A stretch of 64,000 bases of DNA from RYN-230 sp963814645 (lineage in GTDB: Bacteria; Actinomycetota; Actinomycetes; Streptosporangiales; Streptosporangiaceae), in assembly GCA_963814645.1 (NCBI GenBank), contig CAWFDX010000004.1, forward strand, positions 2,170,001 to 2,234,000, in the 5' to 3' direction. Of the stretch, positions 41,535 through 50,585 are shown in pieces. The notes under the pieces are model-generated. The model was not told the origin of the DNA and did not search any database. It worked only from the letters and a program-made list of their open reading frames with translations. Each line of letters begins with the position of its first letter. Within the stretch, counting starts at the first letter, position 1. Both the position numbers and the translations under genes were made by a program.

Positions 41535-42785
41535 ATGGTGGGCAGGCGATCGCTGGGGCGGCAGTTCGGGTGGCTCTACGCCGCGTACGCGGTCAGCATG
41601 TACGGCTCGTGGCTCGGCTTCGGCGCGTTCCCGCTGATCGCGATCCGGGTGCTGCACGCCGGGCCGGCCGAGGTGTCCGCGCTGTCCGCGGCCGGGCTGG
41701 CCGTCGGCGCGGTGGTCGCGGTTCCGCTCGGCCCGTGGGTAGAGTTCCGCCGCAAGCGGCCAGTGATGATCGCGATGGACCTGATCCGGTTCGCCGCGCT
41801 GCTGACCATCCCGGCCGCGTACGCGTTCGGCTGGCTCAGCTTCGCCCAGCTGCTGATCGTGTCGGTCATCGTGGCCGCGGCCAAGATCGCGTTCAACTCG
41901 GCCAGCGGCGCGTTCCTGAAAACGCTGGTGCACGGCCCGAACCTGCTCGTCGCGAACAGCCGGTTCGAAGCCACTATGTGGACCTCCAGCGTGCTCGGGC
42001 CGCCGCTCGGCGGGGCGCTGATCGGGCTGCTCGGCCCGGTCGTCACGGTGCTGGCCGACGCGGTCAGCTACCTGCTGTCGGCGGCCGGCATCGGGGCCAT
42101 CGGCGGGCACGAGGCGCACCCGGCGCGGGCCGGGACGGCCCGGCTGCGCGGCGCGGACCTGCTCAGCGGGTGGCGGTACACCCTGGCCCACCCGACGCTG
42201 CGGCCGCTGCTGGCCTACTCGATCCTGGTCGGCGGGCTGATCCTGGCCACCGAGCCGCTGCTCGCGGTGCTCATGCTCGGCCAGCTGCACTTCGCCCCGT
42301 GGCAGTACGGCCTGGCGTTCGCCGCGCCGTGTGCGGGCGGCCTGATCGGCGCCCGGCTGTCCGGCCGGCTGGCCGCCCGGTTCGGGCTGCACCGGGTCAT
42401 GATCACCGCCGGGACGCTGAGCGCCGGCTGGCCGGTCTGGCTGGCCTTCATCGGTCCCGGCGTGGGCGGCCTCGTGCTGGTCATCGGCGTCGAGTTCGGG
42501 CTGATCGCCTGCATGGGCGTGTTCAATCCGCTGTATGCCACCTACCGGCTGGAGCAGACCGGCCAGGACCGGGTGGCCCGGGTGCTGTCCGCGTGGCAGG
42601 TGACCAAGAACGTCACCATCGCCGCGCTGACCGCGCTGTGGGGGGTGCTGGCCGCGCTGACCAGCCCGCGGATCGCGATCGCGGCGGCCGGCCTGCTCCT
42701 GCTGGGCACCCCGCTGCTGCTCCCCCGGCCCGGTCAGGTGCTGGCCACCAGCTCCACCTCGAAGCCGTCCGCGTTGGCCAGGTAG
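41535..42785 (+). CDS. MFS transporter
   Basis: 416 residues from the ATG at 41535. Twelve likely membrane helices: FGWLYAAYAVSMYGSWLGFGAFPLIAIRVL at the start, then an A-like motif PLGPWVEFRRKRPVMI between helices 2 and 3, VVTVLADAVSYLLSAAG and VFNPLYATYRLEQTGQDRVARVLSAWQV. Related to enterobactin/drug exporter-type MFS proteins (MFS_3). Substrate unknown; the divergent LysR gene suggests inducible expression. The last 52 bases overlap the end of the antisense VOC gene, and the tail TSSTSKPSALAR is probably non-conserved. Confidence 0.85.
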   Translation: MVGRRSLGRQFGWLYAAYAVSMYGSWLGFGAFPLIAIRVLHAGPAEVSALSAAGLAVGAVVAVPLGPWVEFRRKRPVMIAMDLIRFAALLTIPAAYAFGWLSFAQLLIVSVIVAAAKIAFNSASGAFLKTLVHGPNLLVANSRFEATMWTSSVLGPPLGGALIGLLGPVVTVLADAVSYLLSAAGIGAIGGHEAHPARAGTARLRGADLLSGWRYTLAHPTLRPLLAYSILVGGLILATEPLLAVLMLGQLHFAPWQYGLAFAAPCAGGLIGARLSGRLAARFGLHRVMITAGTLSAGWPVWLAFIGPGVGGLVLVIGVEFGLIACMGVFNPLYATYRLEQTGQDRVARVLSAWQVTKNVTIAALTALWGVLAALTSPRIAIAAAGLLLLGTPLLLPRPGQVLATSSTSKPSALAR

Positions 42786-43138
42786 CCGGCGTAGCTGTCC
42801 GGCCCGCCGGCGTGCGGGTGCCGGTCCGGGAACAGCAGCGTCCAGCCGTGCCGCTGGGCCTCGGCCACCAGCTGGTCGGTCTCGGCGGTGGTCCCGGCGT
42901 GGAACGCGAGATGGTTCAGCCCGGGATGCAGCCGGTCGTGCGTACCGCTGGTCAGCGCCGGGGACTGCTCGACCACCAGGTAGGTCGGGCCGAGCTGCCA
43001 GCTGCGCCCGTTGGGCCAGTCCTGGCTCAGCTGGTAGCCGAGCGCTTCCAGCAGCCAGCCCAGGCTGGCCACCGCCCGGGCCAGGTCAGGCACCCACAGC
43101 TCGACATGGTGCAGCGGCCCGCGTGACATGACGCTCAT
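42734..43138 (-). CDS. VOC family protein
   Basis: 134 residues from the ATG at 43138 (or 131 from 43129). PLHHVELWVPDLARAVASLGWLLEALGYQLSQDW opens the domain, HPGLNHLAFHAGTTAETDQLVAEAQRHGW begins the second unit, and YLANADGFEVELVA closes it. The His of HHVELWV, His of NHLAFH and Glu of EVELV are probable metal ligands. Small-molecule dioxygenase or lyase fold; substrate unknown. Confidence 0.8.
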   Translation of the reverse strand: MSVMSRGPLHHVELWVPDLARAVASLGWLLEALGYQLSQDWPNGRSWQLGPTYLVVEQSPALTSGTHDRLHPGLNHLAFHAGTTAETDQLVAEAQRHGWTLLFPDRHPHAGGPDSYAGYLANADGFEVELVAST

Positions 43139-43159
43139 TCTGGCTGGAGCGGACTGTCG

Positions 43160-46100
43160 GTGCGCCGGGTTACTGTTCAGCTGATGCTGGACTTGTTTCA
43201 CCCCGCGGTCCGGGCCTGGTTCGAACGCCGGTTCCCGGCCGGCCCGACCGAGCCGCAGGCCGGGGCCTGGCAGGAGATCGACGCGGGGCGGCACACCCTG
43301 ATCGCCGCGCCCACCGGGTCCGGGAAGACGCTGGCCGCGTTCCTGGTCTGCATCGACCGGCTGTACCGGGCGCATCAGGCCGGGCAGGAGCCAGCCAGCG
43401 GCCCGCAAGTGGTCTACGTATCCCCGCTCAAGGCCCTCGCGGTGGACATCTGGCAGAACCTGGAACGTCCCCTCACGGAGATCGCCGAGGTCGCGGCCGA
43501 GCTGGGGCTGACCGCGCCGGACATCCGGGTGGCGGTGCGCACCGGCGACACGGCCGCGGCCGAGCGGGCCGCCATGCTCAAGCGGCCGCCGGACTTCCTG
43601 ATCACCACCCCGGAGTCGCTGTACCTGCTGGTCACCGGGGACCGCGCGCGGGCCATGCTGCGCCCGGTGAACACGGTGATCGTGGATGAGATCCACGCGG
43701 TGGCGGGCAACAAGCGCGGCTCACACCTGGCGCTCACCCTGGAGCGGCTGGATCACCTGGCCGAGCCGGAGGTGCAGCGGATCGGCCTGTCCGCCACCCA
43801 GCGGCCGATCGAGATCGTGGCCCGGCTGCTGATCGGTGCGGGCCCGGACCGGTCCAACCCGGATGGGTCGCCGCGCTGCGCGATCGTGGACTCCGGGCAC
43901 CAGCGTGACCTGGACCTGGCCATCGAGCTGCCCGACGACGAGCTGGGCGCGGTCGCGTCGAGTGAGCAGATGGGCCAGGTCCTGGACATGATCGCCGGGC
44001 ACGTGGCCGGGCACCGCACCACGCTGGTGTTCGTGAACACCCGCCGGATGGCGGAGCGGGTCGCCCACCAGCTCGGCGAGCGGCTCGGCGACGACCAGGT
44101 CGCGGCGCACCACGGCAGCCTGTCCAAGGACCGGCGGCAGCGGGTCGAGGCCCGGCTGCGGGCCGGCGACCTGCGCGCCCTGGTCGCTACCGCGTCCCTG
44201 GAGCTGGGCATCGACATCGGCCCAGTCGAGCTGGTCTGCCAGATCGGGTCGCCGCGCAGCTTCGCCACGTTCCTGCAGCGGGTCGGCCGGTCCAACCACA
44301 CCCGGACCGGCACCCCGGCGGGCCGGCTGTACCCGACGTCCCGCGACGAGCTGGTGGAATGCGCCGCGCTGCTGCGCGGGGTGCGAGCGGGCCGGCTGGA
44401 CGCGCTGATCGTGCCGGACGGGCCGCTGGACATCCTGGCCCAGCACATGGTCGCCGAGTGCGCGGCCGCGGACTGGGCCGAGGATGAGCTGCTCGCCCTG
44501 GCCCGCCGGGCGGCCCCGTTCGCGGGCCTGTCCGCCGAGGACTTCGACGACGTGGCCGAGCTGGTCTCCGAGGGCATCCGCACCGGCCGCGGCCGCCGCG
44601 CCGCCTGGCTGCACCGGGACCGGGTGGCGGGCCGGCTGCGCGGCCGGCGCGGCGCCCGGATCGCGGCGCTGACCTCGGGCGGGGCCATCCCGGAGCTGGG
44701 CGACTACCGGGTGCTGGCCGAGCCGGACAACACCATGGTCGGCACGGTCAACGAGGACTGGGCCATCGAGTCGATGGCCGGCGACGTGTTCCTGCTCGGC
44801 ACGCACTCGTGGCGGATCCGCCGGGTCGAGCCGGGCATCGTCCGGGTCGACGACGCGCACGGCGCGCCCCCCTCCGTCCCGTTCTGGCTGGGCGAGGCGC
44901 CAGGCCGCACCCGCGAGCTGTCCGAGGAAGTCTCCGCGCTGCGCGCCCAAACCGCCATTTTGCTGAACGCCAGTACCCGCCCGGCCGCCGAAGAGTGGCT
45001 CGCGGCCGAATGCGGGCTGGACGGCGCGGCCGCGGCCACCATCGCGGCGTACCTGTCGGCTGGCCAGCAGCAGCTCGGCGGGGTGCTGCCCACGATGGAC
45101 ACGATCGTGCTGGAACGGTTCTTCGACGAGGCCGGCGGCATGCAGCTGGTCGGGCACGCGCCGTTCGGCGCCCGGGTCAACCGGGCGCTCGGCCTGGCGC
45201 TGCGCAAGCGGTTCTGTGTCACGTTCGACTTCGAGCTGCAGGCCGCGGCCAGCGACGACGCCATCCTGCTCTCGCTCGGGCCGCAGCACAGCTTCCCGCT
45301 GGACCGGGTGCCGCACTTCCTGGCCTCGGCCACCGTGGAGGAGGTGGTCCGCCAGGCGGTGCTCACCTCGCCGCTGTTCCAGGCCCGCTGGCGGTGGAAC
45401 CTGAACCGGTCGCTGGCCGTGCTGCGGATGCGCGGCGGCAAGAAGAACCCGCCCGCCATCCAGCGGATGGAATCCGACGACCTGATGGCGGCGGTCTTCC
45501 CCACCCTGGCCGCCTGCCAGGAGAACGTGGCCCCCGGCCCGCTGGACATCCCGGACCACCCGCTCGTCCGGCAGACGCTGCACGACTGCCTGCACGAGGC
45601 GATGGATATCGACGGCCTCCGCGAGCTGCTGCACGGCATCGAAACCGGCACGGTCAAGGTCGAGGTGCGGGATACCACCGAGCCCTCGGTGCTGGCCCAC
45701 GAGATCCTCAACGGGCAGCCGTTCACCTTCCTGGACGACGCCCCGCTGGAAGAGCGGCGCAGCCGGGCGGTGCCGCTGCCCCGCGGGCTGCCGGTCGAGG
45801 CGCGCGAACTGGGCCGGCTCGACCCGGACGCCATCGAGCGGGTGATCGCCCAGGTCCGGCCGGAGCCGCGGGATGCCGACGAGCTGCACGACCTGCTGAT
45901 GACGGTGCTCGCGCACCGGCCGCAACCGGACTGGCAGGACATGTTCGGCGTGCTGACCGGCGCCGCCCGCGCGGTGACCGTCGGGTCGCCGGCCGGGCCG
46001 CTGTGGTGCGCGGTGGAACGCCGCCCCGTGGTCGAGGCGCTGTTCCCCGGCGCGCCGGTGCAGCCCGACCACCCGTGCCCGGTAACGGCCGGCGAAGTCG

Positions 46101-47464
46101 ACGAGGATGTGGCCGCGGCCGACATGCTGCGCGGCCACCTGGAGTACGTCGGCCCGTCCACCGCCGCCATGCTGAGCGACGCCACCGGGCTGCCCGCCGA
46201 TCTGGTGCTGATCGGGCTGGCCCGGCTGGAAGCCGAGGGTTTCGCGGTCCGCGGCAAGTTCACCGCGCCGGACGCGCCGGAGGAGTTCTGTGCCCGGCGG
46301 CTGCTGGCCCGGGTGCACGGCTATACCCGGCAGCGGCAGCGCCGCGAGATCGAGCCGGTCAGCGCCCGGGACTTCATGCGGTTCCTGCTCCGCTGGCAGC
46401 ACGTGGCGCCAGGCACTCAGCGCGAGGGCCGGTTCGGCGTGACCAGCGTGGTCGAGCAACTGCAGGGCTTCGAAGTGGCCGCCGGCGCCTGGGAGAGCCA
46501 CGTGCTGGCGGCCCGGGTGACCGGCTACCGCCGGGACTGGCTGGACGACCTGTGCATCTCCGGGCAGGTCAGCTGGGGCCGGCTATCGGTGCGCGACGCC
46601 GAGCCGGATCCGGCCGCCCGGCCCGGCGAGGCCAGCCCGGCGGTCCGGCGCAGCGGGCTGGCCCCGTCCCGGGCCACCCCGATCACGCTGACCACCCGGG
46701 ACGACCTGCCCTGGCTGCTCCGGGTGGCCCGCGGCGACCTGTGCCCGGCCGAGCCGGGCCCAGGCCGCACCGCCGACGTGCTCGACGCGCTCCGCCAGCA
46801 CGGCGCGCTGTTCCGGCCGGATCTGGCCAGCCGGACCGGCCGCCTGCCCACCGAGGTGGACGAGGCGCTGTGGGATGGCGTGGCCCGCGGCCTGATCACC
46901 GCGGACGGGTTCCGGGCCGTCCGCTCGCTGCTGCGCAGCCGCAGCCGGACCAGCTACCCGCAGCGGCGCGGGCTGCGCGGCGGGCTGCGCCGCACCTCGC
47001 TCAGCAGCAAAACCCCAGGTACCGGCCCGGCCGGACGCTGGTCACTGCTCCCCGAGCCGATGCCCCCAGGCGACCCGGACGAGCTGGCCGAGGCAGCCGC
47101 CGAGCAGTTGCTGGTCCGCTGGGGCGTGGTGTTCCGCGACCTGGTCCGCCGGGAAAACCTGGCCGTGCCGTGGCGGGAGATCCTCTGGGCGTTCCGCCGG
47201 ATGGAGGCTCGCGGCACCATCCGCGGCGGCCGGTTCGTCACCGGGTTCAGCGGCGAGCAGTTCGCCCACCCGGATGCCGTCAACGTGCTGCGCGAGGTGC
47301 GCAAGCAGCGGCTGGCCGGCGAGACCGTCCAGCTGTCCGCGGCCGACCCGCTGAACCTGACCGGGATCATCCTGCCCGGGCCGCGGGTGCCCGCCATCCA
47401 CGCGAACACGGTGACCTACACCGACGGGGCGGTGCCAACCGAGCAGGCGAGCGAACTAGCCTAA
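43160..47464 (+). CDS. lhr: Lhr-type large DEAD/DEAH-box helicase
   Basis: 1434 residues. RecA-like domain 1 has Walker A LIAAPTGSGKTLAAF, YVSPLKALAVD, Walker B VDEIHAVAGNKRGSHL and IGLSATQRPIE. Domain 2 has TLVFVNTRRMAERVAHQL, LVATASLELGIDIG and FLQRVGRSNH. A winged-helix and long Lhr C-terminal region follow (EFCARRLLARVHGYTRQRQRREIEPVSARDFMRFL, GRFGVTSVVEQLQGFEVAAGAWE). Lhr is an ATP-driven 3'-5' helicase linked to DNA repair. GTG at 43160 has GGAGCGG upstream; the ATG at 43184 is an alternative. Full length and in frame. Confidence 0.93.
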   Translation: MRRVTVQLMLDLFHPAVRAWFERRFPAGPTEPQAGAWQEIDAGRHTLIAAPTGSGKTLAAFLVCIDRLYRAHQAGQEPASGPQVVYVSPLKALAVDIWQNLERPLTEIAEVAAELGLTAPDIRVAVRTGDTAAAERAAMLKRPPDFLITTPESLYLLVTGDRARAMLRPVNTVIVDEIHAVAGNKRGSHLALTLERLDHLAEPEVQRIGLSATQRPIEIVARLLIGAGPDRSNPDGSPRCAIVDSGHQRDLDLAIELPDDELGAVASSEQMGQVLDMIAGHVAGHRTTLVFVNTRRMAERVAHQLGERLGDDQVAAHHGSLSKDRRQRVEARLRAGDLRALVATASLELGIDIGPVELVCQIGSPRSFATFLQRVGRSNHTRTGTPAGRLYPTSRDELVECAALLRGVRAGRLDALIVPDGPLDILAQHMVAECAAADWAEDELLALARRAAPFAGLSAEDFDDVAELVSEGIRTGRGRRAAWLHRDRVAGRLRGRRGARIAALTSGGAIPELGDYRVLAEPDNTMVGTVNEDWAIESMAGDVFLLGTHSWRIRRVEPGIVRVDDAHGAPPSVPFWLGEAPGRTRELSEEVSALRAQTAILLNASTRPAAEEWLAAECGLDGAAAATIAAYLSAGQQQLGGVLPTMDTIVLERFFDEAGGMQLVGHAPFGARVNRALGLALRKRFCVTFDFELQAAASDDAILLSLGPQHSFPLDRVPHFLASATVEEVVRQAVLTSPLFQARWRWNLNRSLAVLRMRGGKKNPPAIQRMESDDLMAAVFPTLAACQENVAPGPLDIPDHPLVRQTLHDCLHEAMDIDGLRELLHGIETGTVKVEVRDTTEPSVLAHEILNGQPFTFLDDAPLEERRSRAVPLPRGLPVEARELGRLDPDAIERVIAQVRPEPRDADELHDLLMTVLAHRPQPDWQDMFGVLTGAARAVTVGSPAGPLWCAVERRPVVEALFPGAPVQPDHPCPVTAGEVDEDVAAADMLRGHLEYVGPSTAAMLSDATGLPADLVLIGLARLEAEGFAVRGKFTAPDAPEEFCARRLLARVHGYTRQRQRREIEPVSARDFMRFLLRWQHVAPGTQREGRFGVTSVVEQLQGFEVAAGAWESHVLAARVTGYRRDWLDDLCISGQVSWGRLSVRDAEPDPAARPGEASPAVRRSGLAPSRATPITLTTRDDLPWLLRVARGDLCPAEPGPGRTADVLDALRQHGALFRPDLASRTGRLPTEVDEALWDGVARGLITADGFRAVRSLLRSRSRTSYPQRRGLRGGLRRTSLSSKTPGTGPAGRWSLLPEPMPPGDPDELAEAAAEQLLVRWGVVFRDLVRRENLAVPWREILWAFRRMEARGTIRGGRFVTGFSGEQFAHPDAVNVLREVRKQRLAGETVQLSAADPLNLTGIILPGPRVPAIHANTVTYTDGAVPTEQASELA

Positions 47465-47504
47465 GCCCCTTTCGATACATTCGATAGTGTGTTTGAATAG
47501 CGGC

Positions 47505-48341
47505 ATGCACGCAGACGTGATCGCAGCCAGTTACCCCGTAGTGGCTGGGCTGCTCGGGTTCGGCGCCGCCGGGCTGGCCGCCGCGATCGTGGGCATGGCC
47601 TGGAGCGTGCACGCGCGGCAGATCCAGCTGGCCGGGCAGCTGGCCCGGCGGCAGTTCATCGTGACCGGCGCAACGCCCCCCGCCGCCGAGGCCGACCTCG
47701 CCCCGGCGCCGGCCACCGAGCACATCAACGGCACCGGCGGTGCGGGCCCGGCGCCCCCGGTGGTCATCGACGGACCGGACACCGTGCTGGCCGGCGAGCA
47801 GGCCCGCTACCGGGTCCGGCCGTCCGGCAACCGGAAGGTGGCCTCCTGGTCGGTCGGCGGCGGCGCGGTCGCGCACTCCCCCGACCCGGCCTACCTGGAC
47901 GACCTGCTGCTGATCGCCGAGCAGCCGGGCACGCTGCTGCTGACCGTGCGGGTCCGCGACGGCATGATGGAGCGCCGCGGCACCAAGTCTGTCGCCGCTG
48001 TGCCGGATGTGGCCGAGCCCGCACCGCCGTTCCCGCTCCGGCTGTTCCTGTCCGGCTGGGGGCTGATCGTGGTGGCGGTGCTGGTCATCGGGTTCGCCGG
48101 CGCCCTGGCCGCCCTGGGCAACTTGTCCGCCGCCGACTTCATCGCGCTGACCGTCCCGCTGGCCGCGCTGCTCGGCGTGGTCACGCTGGCCCGCGGCCCG
48201 GCCGATCCGGCCAGCCGCCCGGTCCACGGCCGGGACGCCAGCTGGCTCCGGCCGCACGAGCCGGCCAGCCGGCCGGCCGCCGACAGCGTGCAGCAGACTC
48301 TCGACCAGATGATCAACCCGGGCTCGGGCCGCGCGAACTGA
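47505..48341 (+). CDS. Membrane protein with two transmembrane segments and an Ig/PKD-like domain
   Basis: About 278 residues from the ATG at 47505. TM1: SYPVVAGLLGFGAAGLAAAIVGMAWSV. A linker rich in Ala/Pro leads to a beta-sandwich region (VVIDGPDTVLAGEQARYRVRPSGNRKVASWSVGGGAV to TLLLTVRVRDGMMERRG). TM2 and TM3 follow: FLSGWGLIVVAVLVIGFAGALAAL and FIALTVPLAALLGVVTLA. TTCGATA occurs twice, ten bases apart, in the AT-rich promoter gap. Function unknown; conserved-hypothetical type. Confidence 0.65.
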   Translation: MHADVIAASYPVVAGLLGFGAAGLAAAIVGMAWSVHARQIQLAGQLARRQFIVTGATPPAAEADLAPAPATEHINGTGGAGPAPPVVIDGPDTVLAGEQARYRVRPSGNRKVASWSVGGGAVAHSPDPAYLDDLLLIAEQPGTLLLTVRVRDGMMERRGTKSVAAVPDVAEPAPPFPLRLFLSGWGLIVVAVLVIGFAGALAALGNLSAADFIALTVPLAALLGVVTLARGPADPASRPVHGRDASWLRPHEPASRPAADSVQQTLDQMINPGSGRAN

Positions 48342-48353
48342 TGTGATCAACTG

Positions 48354-48668
48354 ATGTTCATGACTGACTTGCCGCTGGCTTGCACGCTGGGTCCCGTCGA
48401 TGGCGCGGACCGGTCCCGCCGCTGGCGCCAGCTGGCCGCCGAAGCGGCGCCGGTCGCCCGCCGCACCGAGGGGCGGCTGGAGATCCGGTACCAGCCTGGG
48501 CCAGGTGTCCTGGACGAGCTGTCCGCGCTGGCCGCGGCCGAGGCCGAGTGCTGCTCCTTCGTCGACTGGGCGGTCACCGAGCAGGCCGGGGACCCCACCC
48601 TGGTCGTCTCGGCCCCGCCGGACGCGCCCGGCAACATCGAGACGATCGCGGCCATGTTCAAGGCCTGA
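48354..48668 (+). CDS. Conserved hypothetical with ECCSF motif
   Basis: 104 residues (start at 48354 or two codons later). PLACTLGPVDGADRSRRWRQLAAEAAPVARRTEGRLEIRY, then LDELSALAAAEAECCSFVDWAV and a short beta end. The Glu-Cys-Cys-x-Phe motif is shared by many small actinobacterial proteins, some next to MerR or methyltransferase genes; possibly metal-binding. Two bases separate its stop from the next gene's GTG, so coexpressed. Confidence 0.62.
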   Translation: MFMTDLPLACTLGPVDGADRSRRWRQLAAEAAPVARRTEGRLEIRYQPGPGVLDELSALAAAEAECCSFVDWAVTEQAGDPTLVVSAPPDAPGNIETIAAMFKA

Positions 48669-48670
48669 AC

Positions 48671-49061
48671 GTGCCTACTCCCGACGACGTGACCGAGCTG
48701 ATCGCGGAGCTGCCCGAAGTCACCGAGGGCGAGCGGCACGGCACCCGGACCTGGTTCGTGGCGGACCAGGCGTTCGCCTGGGAGCGGGCCGTTCAGCCAG
48801 GCGGACCTGAAGCGGTTCGGCGACGAGACCCCGCCGGAAGGGCCGATCCTGGCCGTCCGGGTCGAGGACCTCGGCGAGAAGGAGGCGCTGCTGGCCGCGC
48901 ACCCGGTGGCGCTCTTCACCATCCCGCACTTCGACGGGTACGCCGCGGTGCTCATCCAGCTGAGCGCGGTCTCCCGCCCGGCGCTGCGCGAGGTGCTGCT
49001 CGATGGCTGGCTGGCCCGCGCGCCACGGCGGCTGGCCGAGCGGTACCTGCGTGAGGCCTAG
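48671..49061 (+). pseudogene. MmcQ/YjbR-family protein, 1-nt frameshift
   Basis: Starts at GTG 48671 as PTPDDVTELIAELPEVTEGERHGTRTWFVADQAFAWERA. One extra base near 48790 (in GGGCCGTT) shifts to the frame that continues FSQADLKRFGDETPPEGPILAVRVEDLGEKEALLAAHP to IPHFDGYAAVLIQLSAV and ends LAERYLREA at TAG 49059. About 129 residues joined, a normal YjbR size. DNA-binding-like cyclophilin-type fold of unknown function. Either an assembly error or a recent loss. Confidence 0.75.
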
Positions 49062-49234
49062 GCCGGCGGGCTGGGCAGCGGCACCCCGGCGGGCAGGTCG
49101 GCCAGGATCTCCTCAGGGGCCACGGGGGTGTTCGACTTTACGTACTGGGTTATCGCCCGGTCGGCAGCTATCAGGCTGAGTGCCCGTCCTCCCCACTTCC
49201 CCTGAATGGTAGGTGGCCGCGGCGACCACGGTCA

Positions 49235-49263
49235 TTGACCAGTCCTCGCCACCCTGCCATACT
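49235..49263 (+). promoter_or_regulatory. Promoter of the PadR-ABC operon
   Basis: TTGACC (49235-49240), 17-bp spacer, CATACT (49258-49263), 30 bp before the PadR start. Good match to the main sigma factor consensus. Confidence 0.65.
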
Positions 49264-49283
49264 CGGTATGCATACTTGGTATG
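49258..49283. promoter_or_regulatory. Tandem PadR operators
   Basis: Two abutting 13-bp palindromes, CATAC-TCG-GTATG and CATAC-TTG-GTATG, the first overlapping the -10 box. They are followed at once by the PadR ribosome site (GGAGGT). A classic autorepression layout. Confidence 0.75.
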
Positions 49284-49293
49284 GAGGTGGCGG

Positions 49294-49869
49294 GTGTCAG
49301 TTCGCCACAGCCTGCTCGCCCTGCTGTCTGGCGGGGCCATGCACGGATACGGGCTGAAGACCGAGTTCGAGGCGGCGACCGCGGACGTCTGGCCGCTCAA
49401 CGTCGGGCAGGTGTACACCACGCTGAGCCGGCTGGAGCGCGATGGGCTGGTCAGCGCCGAAGCGGACACCGACGGCCAGAAGGTGTACGAGATCACCGGG
49501 GCCGGGCGCGATGAGCTACGCCGCTGGTTCGAGACGCCGGTGCCACGCGAAGTGGTGCCGCGCCAGGAACTGGCCATCAAGCTGGTGTTCGCGATGCGGT
49601 CGGGCATGGCCGATGTGGCTGAGGTGCTGCAGCGGCAGCGGGTGGCGACGGTCCGGGCGCTGCAGGACGTGACCCGGCTGAAGGCCACCGCCGAGTCCCA
49701 CGGGGACCTGGCCTGGCTGCTGATGCTGGACGGCCTGGTCTTCCAGGCCGAGGCCGAAGTGCGCTGGCTGGACATGTGCCAGGCCCGGCTGGCTCGGGAG
49801 CACACCGCCGCGGGGCGGTCCCCGCAGCGGGCTGGAACAGCCGAACCGGCGGTGGAACGGAGCAGCTGA
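49294..49869 (+). CDS. PadR-family regulator of the ABC export operon
   Basis: 191 residues from the GTG at 49294, which has GGAGGT nearby. SVRHSLLALLSGGAMHGYGLKTEFEAATADVWPLNVGQVYTTLSRLERDGLVSAE is the typical PadR wing-helix, and a helical dimerisation domain follows. TGATG overlap with the first ATPase gene. It likely represses the operon until the exported compound or an antibiotic binds. Confidence 0.9.
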   Translation: MSVRHSLLALLSGGAMHGYGLKTEFEAATADVWPLNVGQVYTTLSRLERDGLVSAEADTDGQKVYEITGAGRDELRRWFETPVPREVVPRQELAIKLVFAMRSGMADVAEVLQRQRVATVRALQDVTRLKATAESHGDLAWLLMLDGLVFQAEAEVRWLDMCQARLAREHTAAGRSPQRAGTAEPAVERSS

Positions 49870-50585
49870 TGACAGTCCTCGATATAGACCGGGCGAGCCG
49901 GGTCTACGGATCCGGGGCGCTGCGGGTGAGCGCGCTGGACGATTTTTCGCTGCGGGTCAGGGCGGGCGAGTTCGTGGCCGTGATGGGCCCGAGCGGCTCG
50001 GGAAAGTCAACCCTGCTGCGGCTGGCCGGCGGGCTGGACCGGCCCACCTCGGGCCGGGTCCGGCTGTCTGGCTGTGACCTGGCCAGCCTGGACGAGGCCG
50101 GGCTGGCGGCCGTGCTCCGGCAGCAGATCGGCTTCGTCTTCCAGGAGGCCAACTTGCTGGCCGGGCTGACCGCGGCCGAGAACGTGGCGCTGGCGCTGGA
50201 ACTGGACGGGGTAAAGCCGCGGGCGGCGCTGACCGGCGCCCATGGCCTGCTCGACTCGCTGGGCCTGGGAGCCGTCCGGGGCCGGTTCCCGGCCCAGCTG
50301 TCCGGCGGAGAGCAGCAGCGGGTGGCCATCGCCCGGGCCGTCGCCGGGGGCCGGTCGATGCTGCTGGCCGACGAGCCGACCGGGGCACTGGACGCGCTCA
50401 CCGGCGAGTCGGTCATGGGCCTGCTGCGTGAGCGCTGCGCCGCGGGCTGTGCCCTCGTGCTGGCTACCCACAACGTCCGGCACGCGGCCTGGGCCGACCG
50501 GGTGGTGTTCCTGGAAGACGGCCGGCTGGCCGGCGAGACCGGACCGGCGGCCGGCCCGGAATGCTTGCTGGGGTCGGTCCGGTGA
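49869..50585 (+). CDS. ABC transporter ATP-binding protein 1 (MacB/LolD-like)
   Basis: 238 residues. Walker A GPSGSGKSTLLRLAGG, Q-loop FVFQEANLL, signature LSGGEQQRVAIARAV, Walker B MLLADEPTGALD and switch His in ATHNVRHAAWAD are complete. Powers an FtsX-type permease at the membrane. Its stop overlaps the GTG of a second ATPase gene (GTGA), so both are translated together. Confidence 0.92.
   Translation: MTVLDIDRASRVYGSGALRVSALDDFSLRVRAGEFVAVMGPSGSGKSTLLRLAGGLDRPTSGRVRLSGCDLASLDEAGLAAVLRQQIGFVFQEANLLAGLTAAENVALALELDGVKPRAALTGAHGLLDSLGLGAVRGRFPAQLSGGEQQRVAIARAVAGGRSMLLADEPTGALDALTGESVMGLLRERCAAGCALVLATHNVRHAAWADRVVFLEDGRLAGETGPAAGPECLLGSVR

Noticed and set aside
43721..46501. Long minus-strand open frames (926 aa here; also 832 aa at 51211-53709, 639 aa at 36006-37925, 623 aa at 40521-42392)
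   Set aside because: They are antisense to well-supported genes (lhr, the FtsX permease, acdS, the MFS gene), have low-complexity Arg/Gly/Ala/Pro-rich sequence and no domains. This is expected from extreme GC content.
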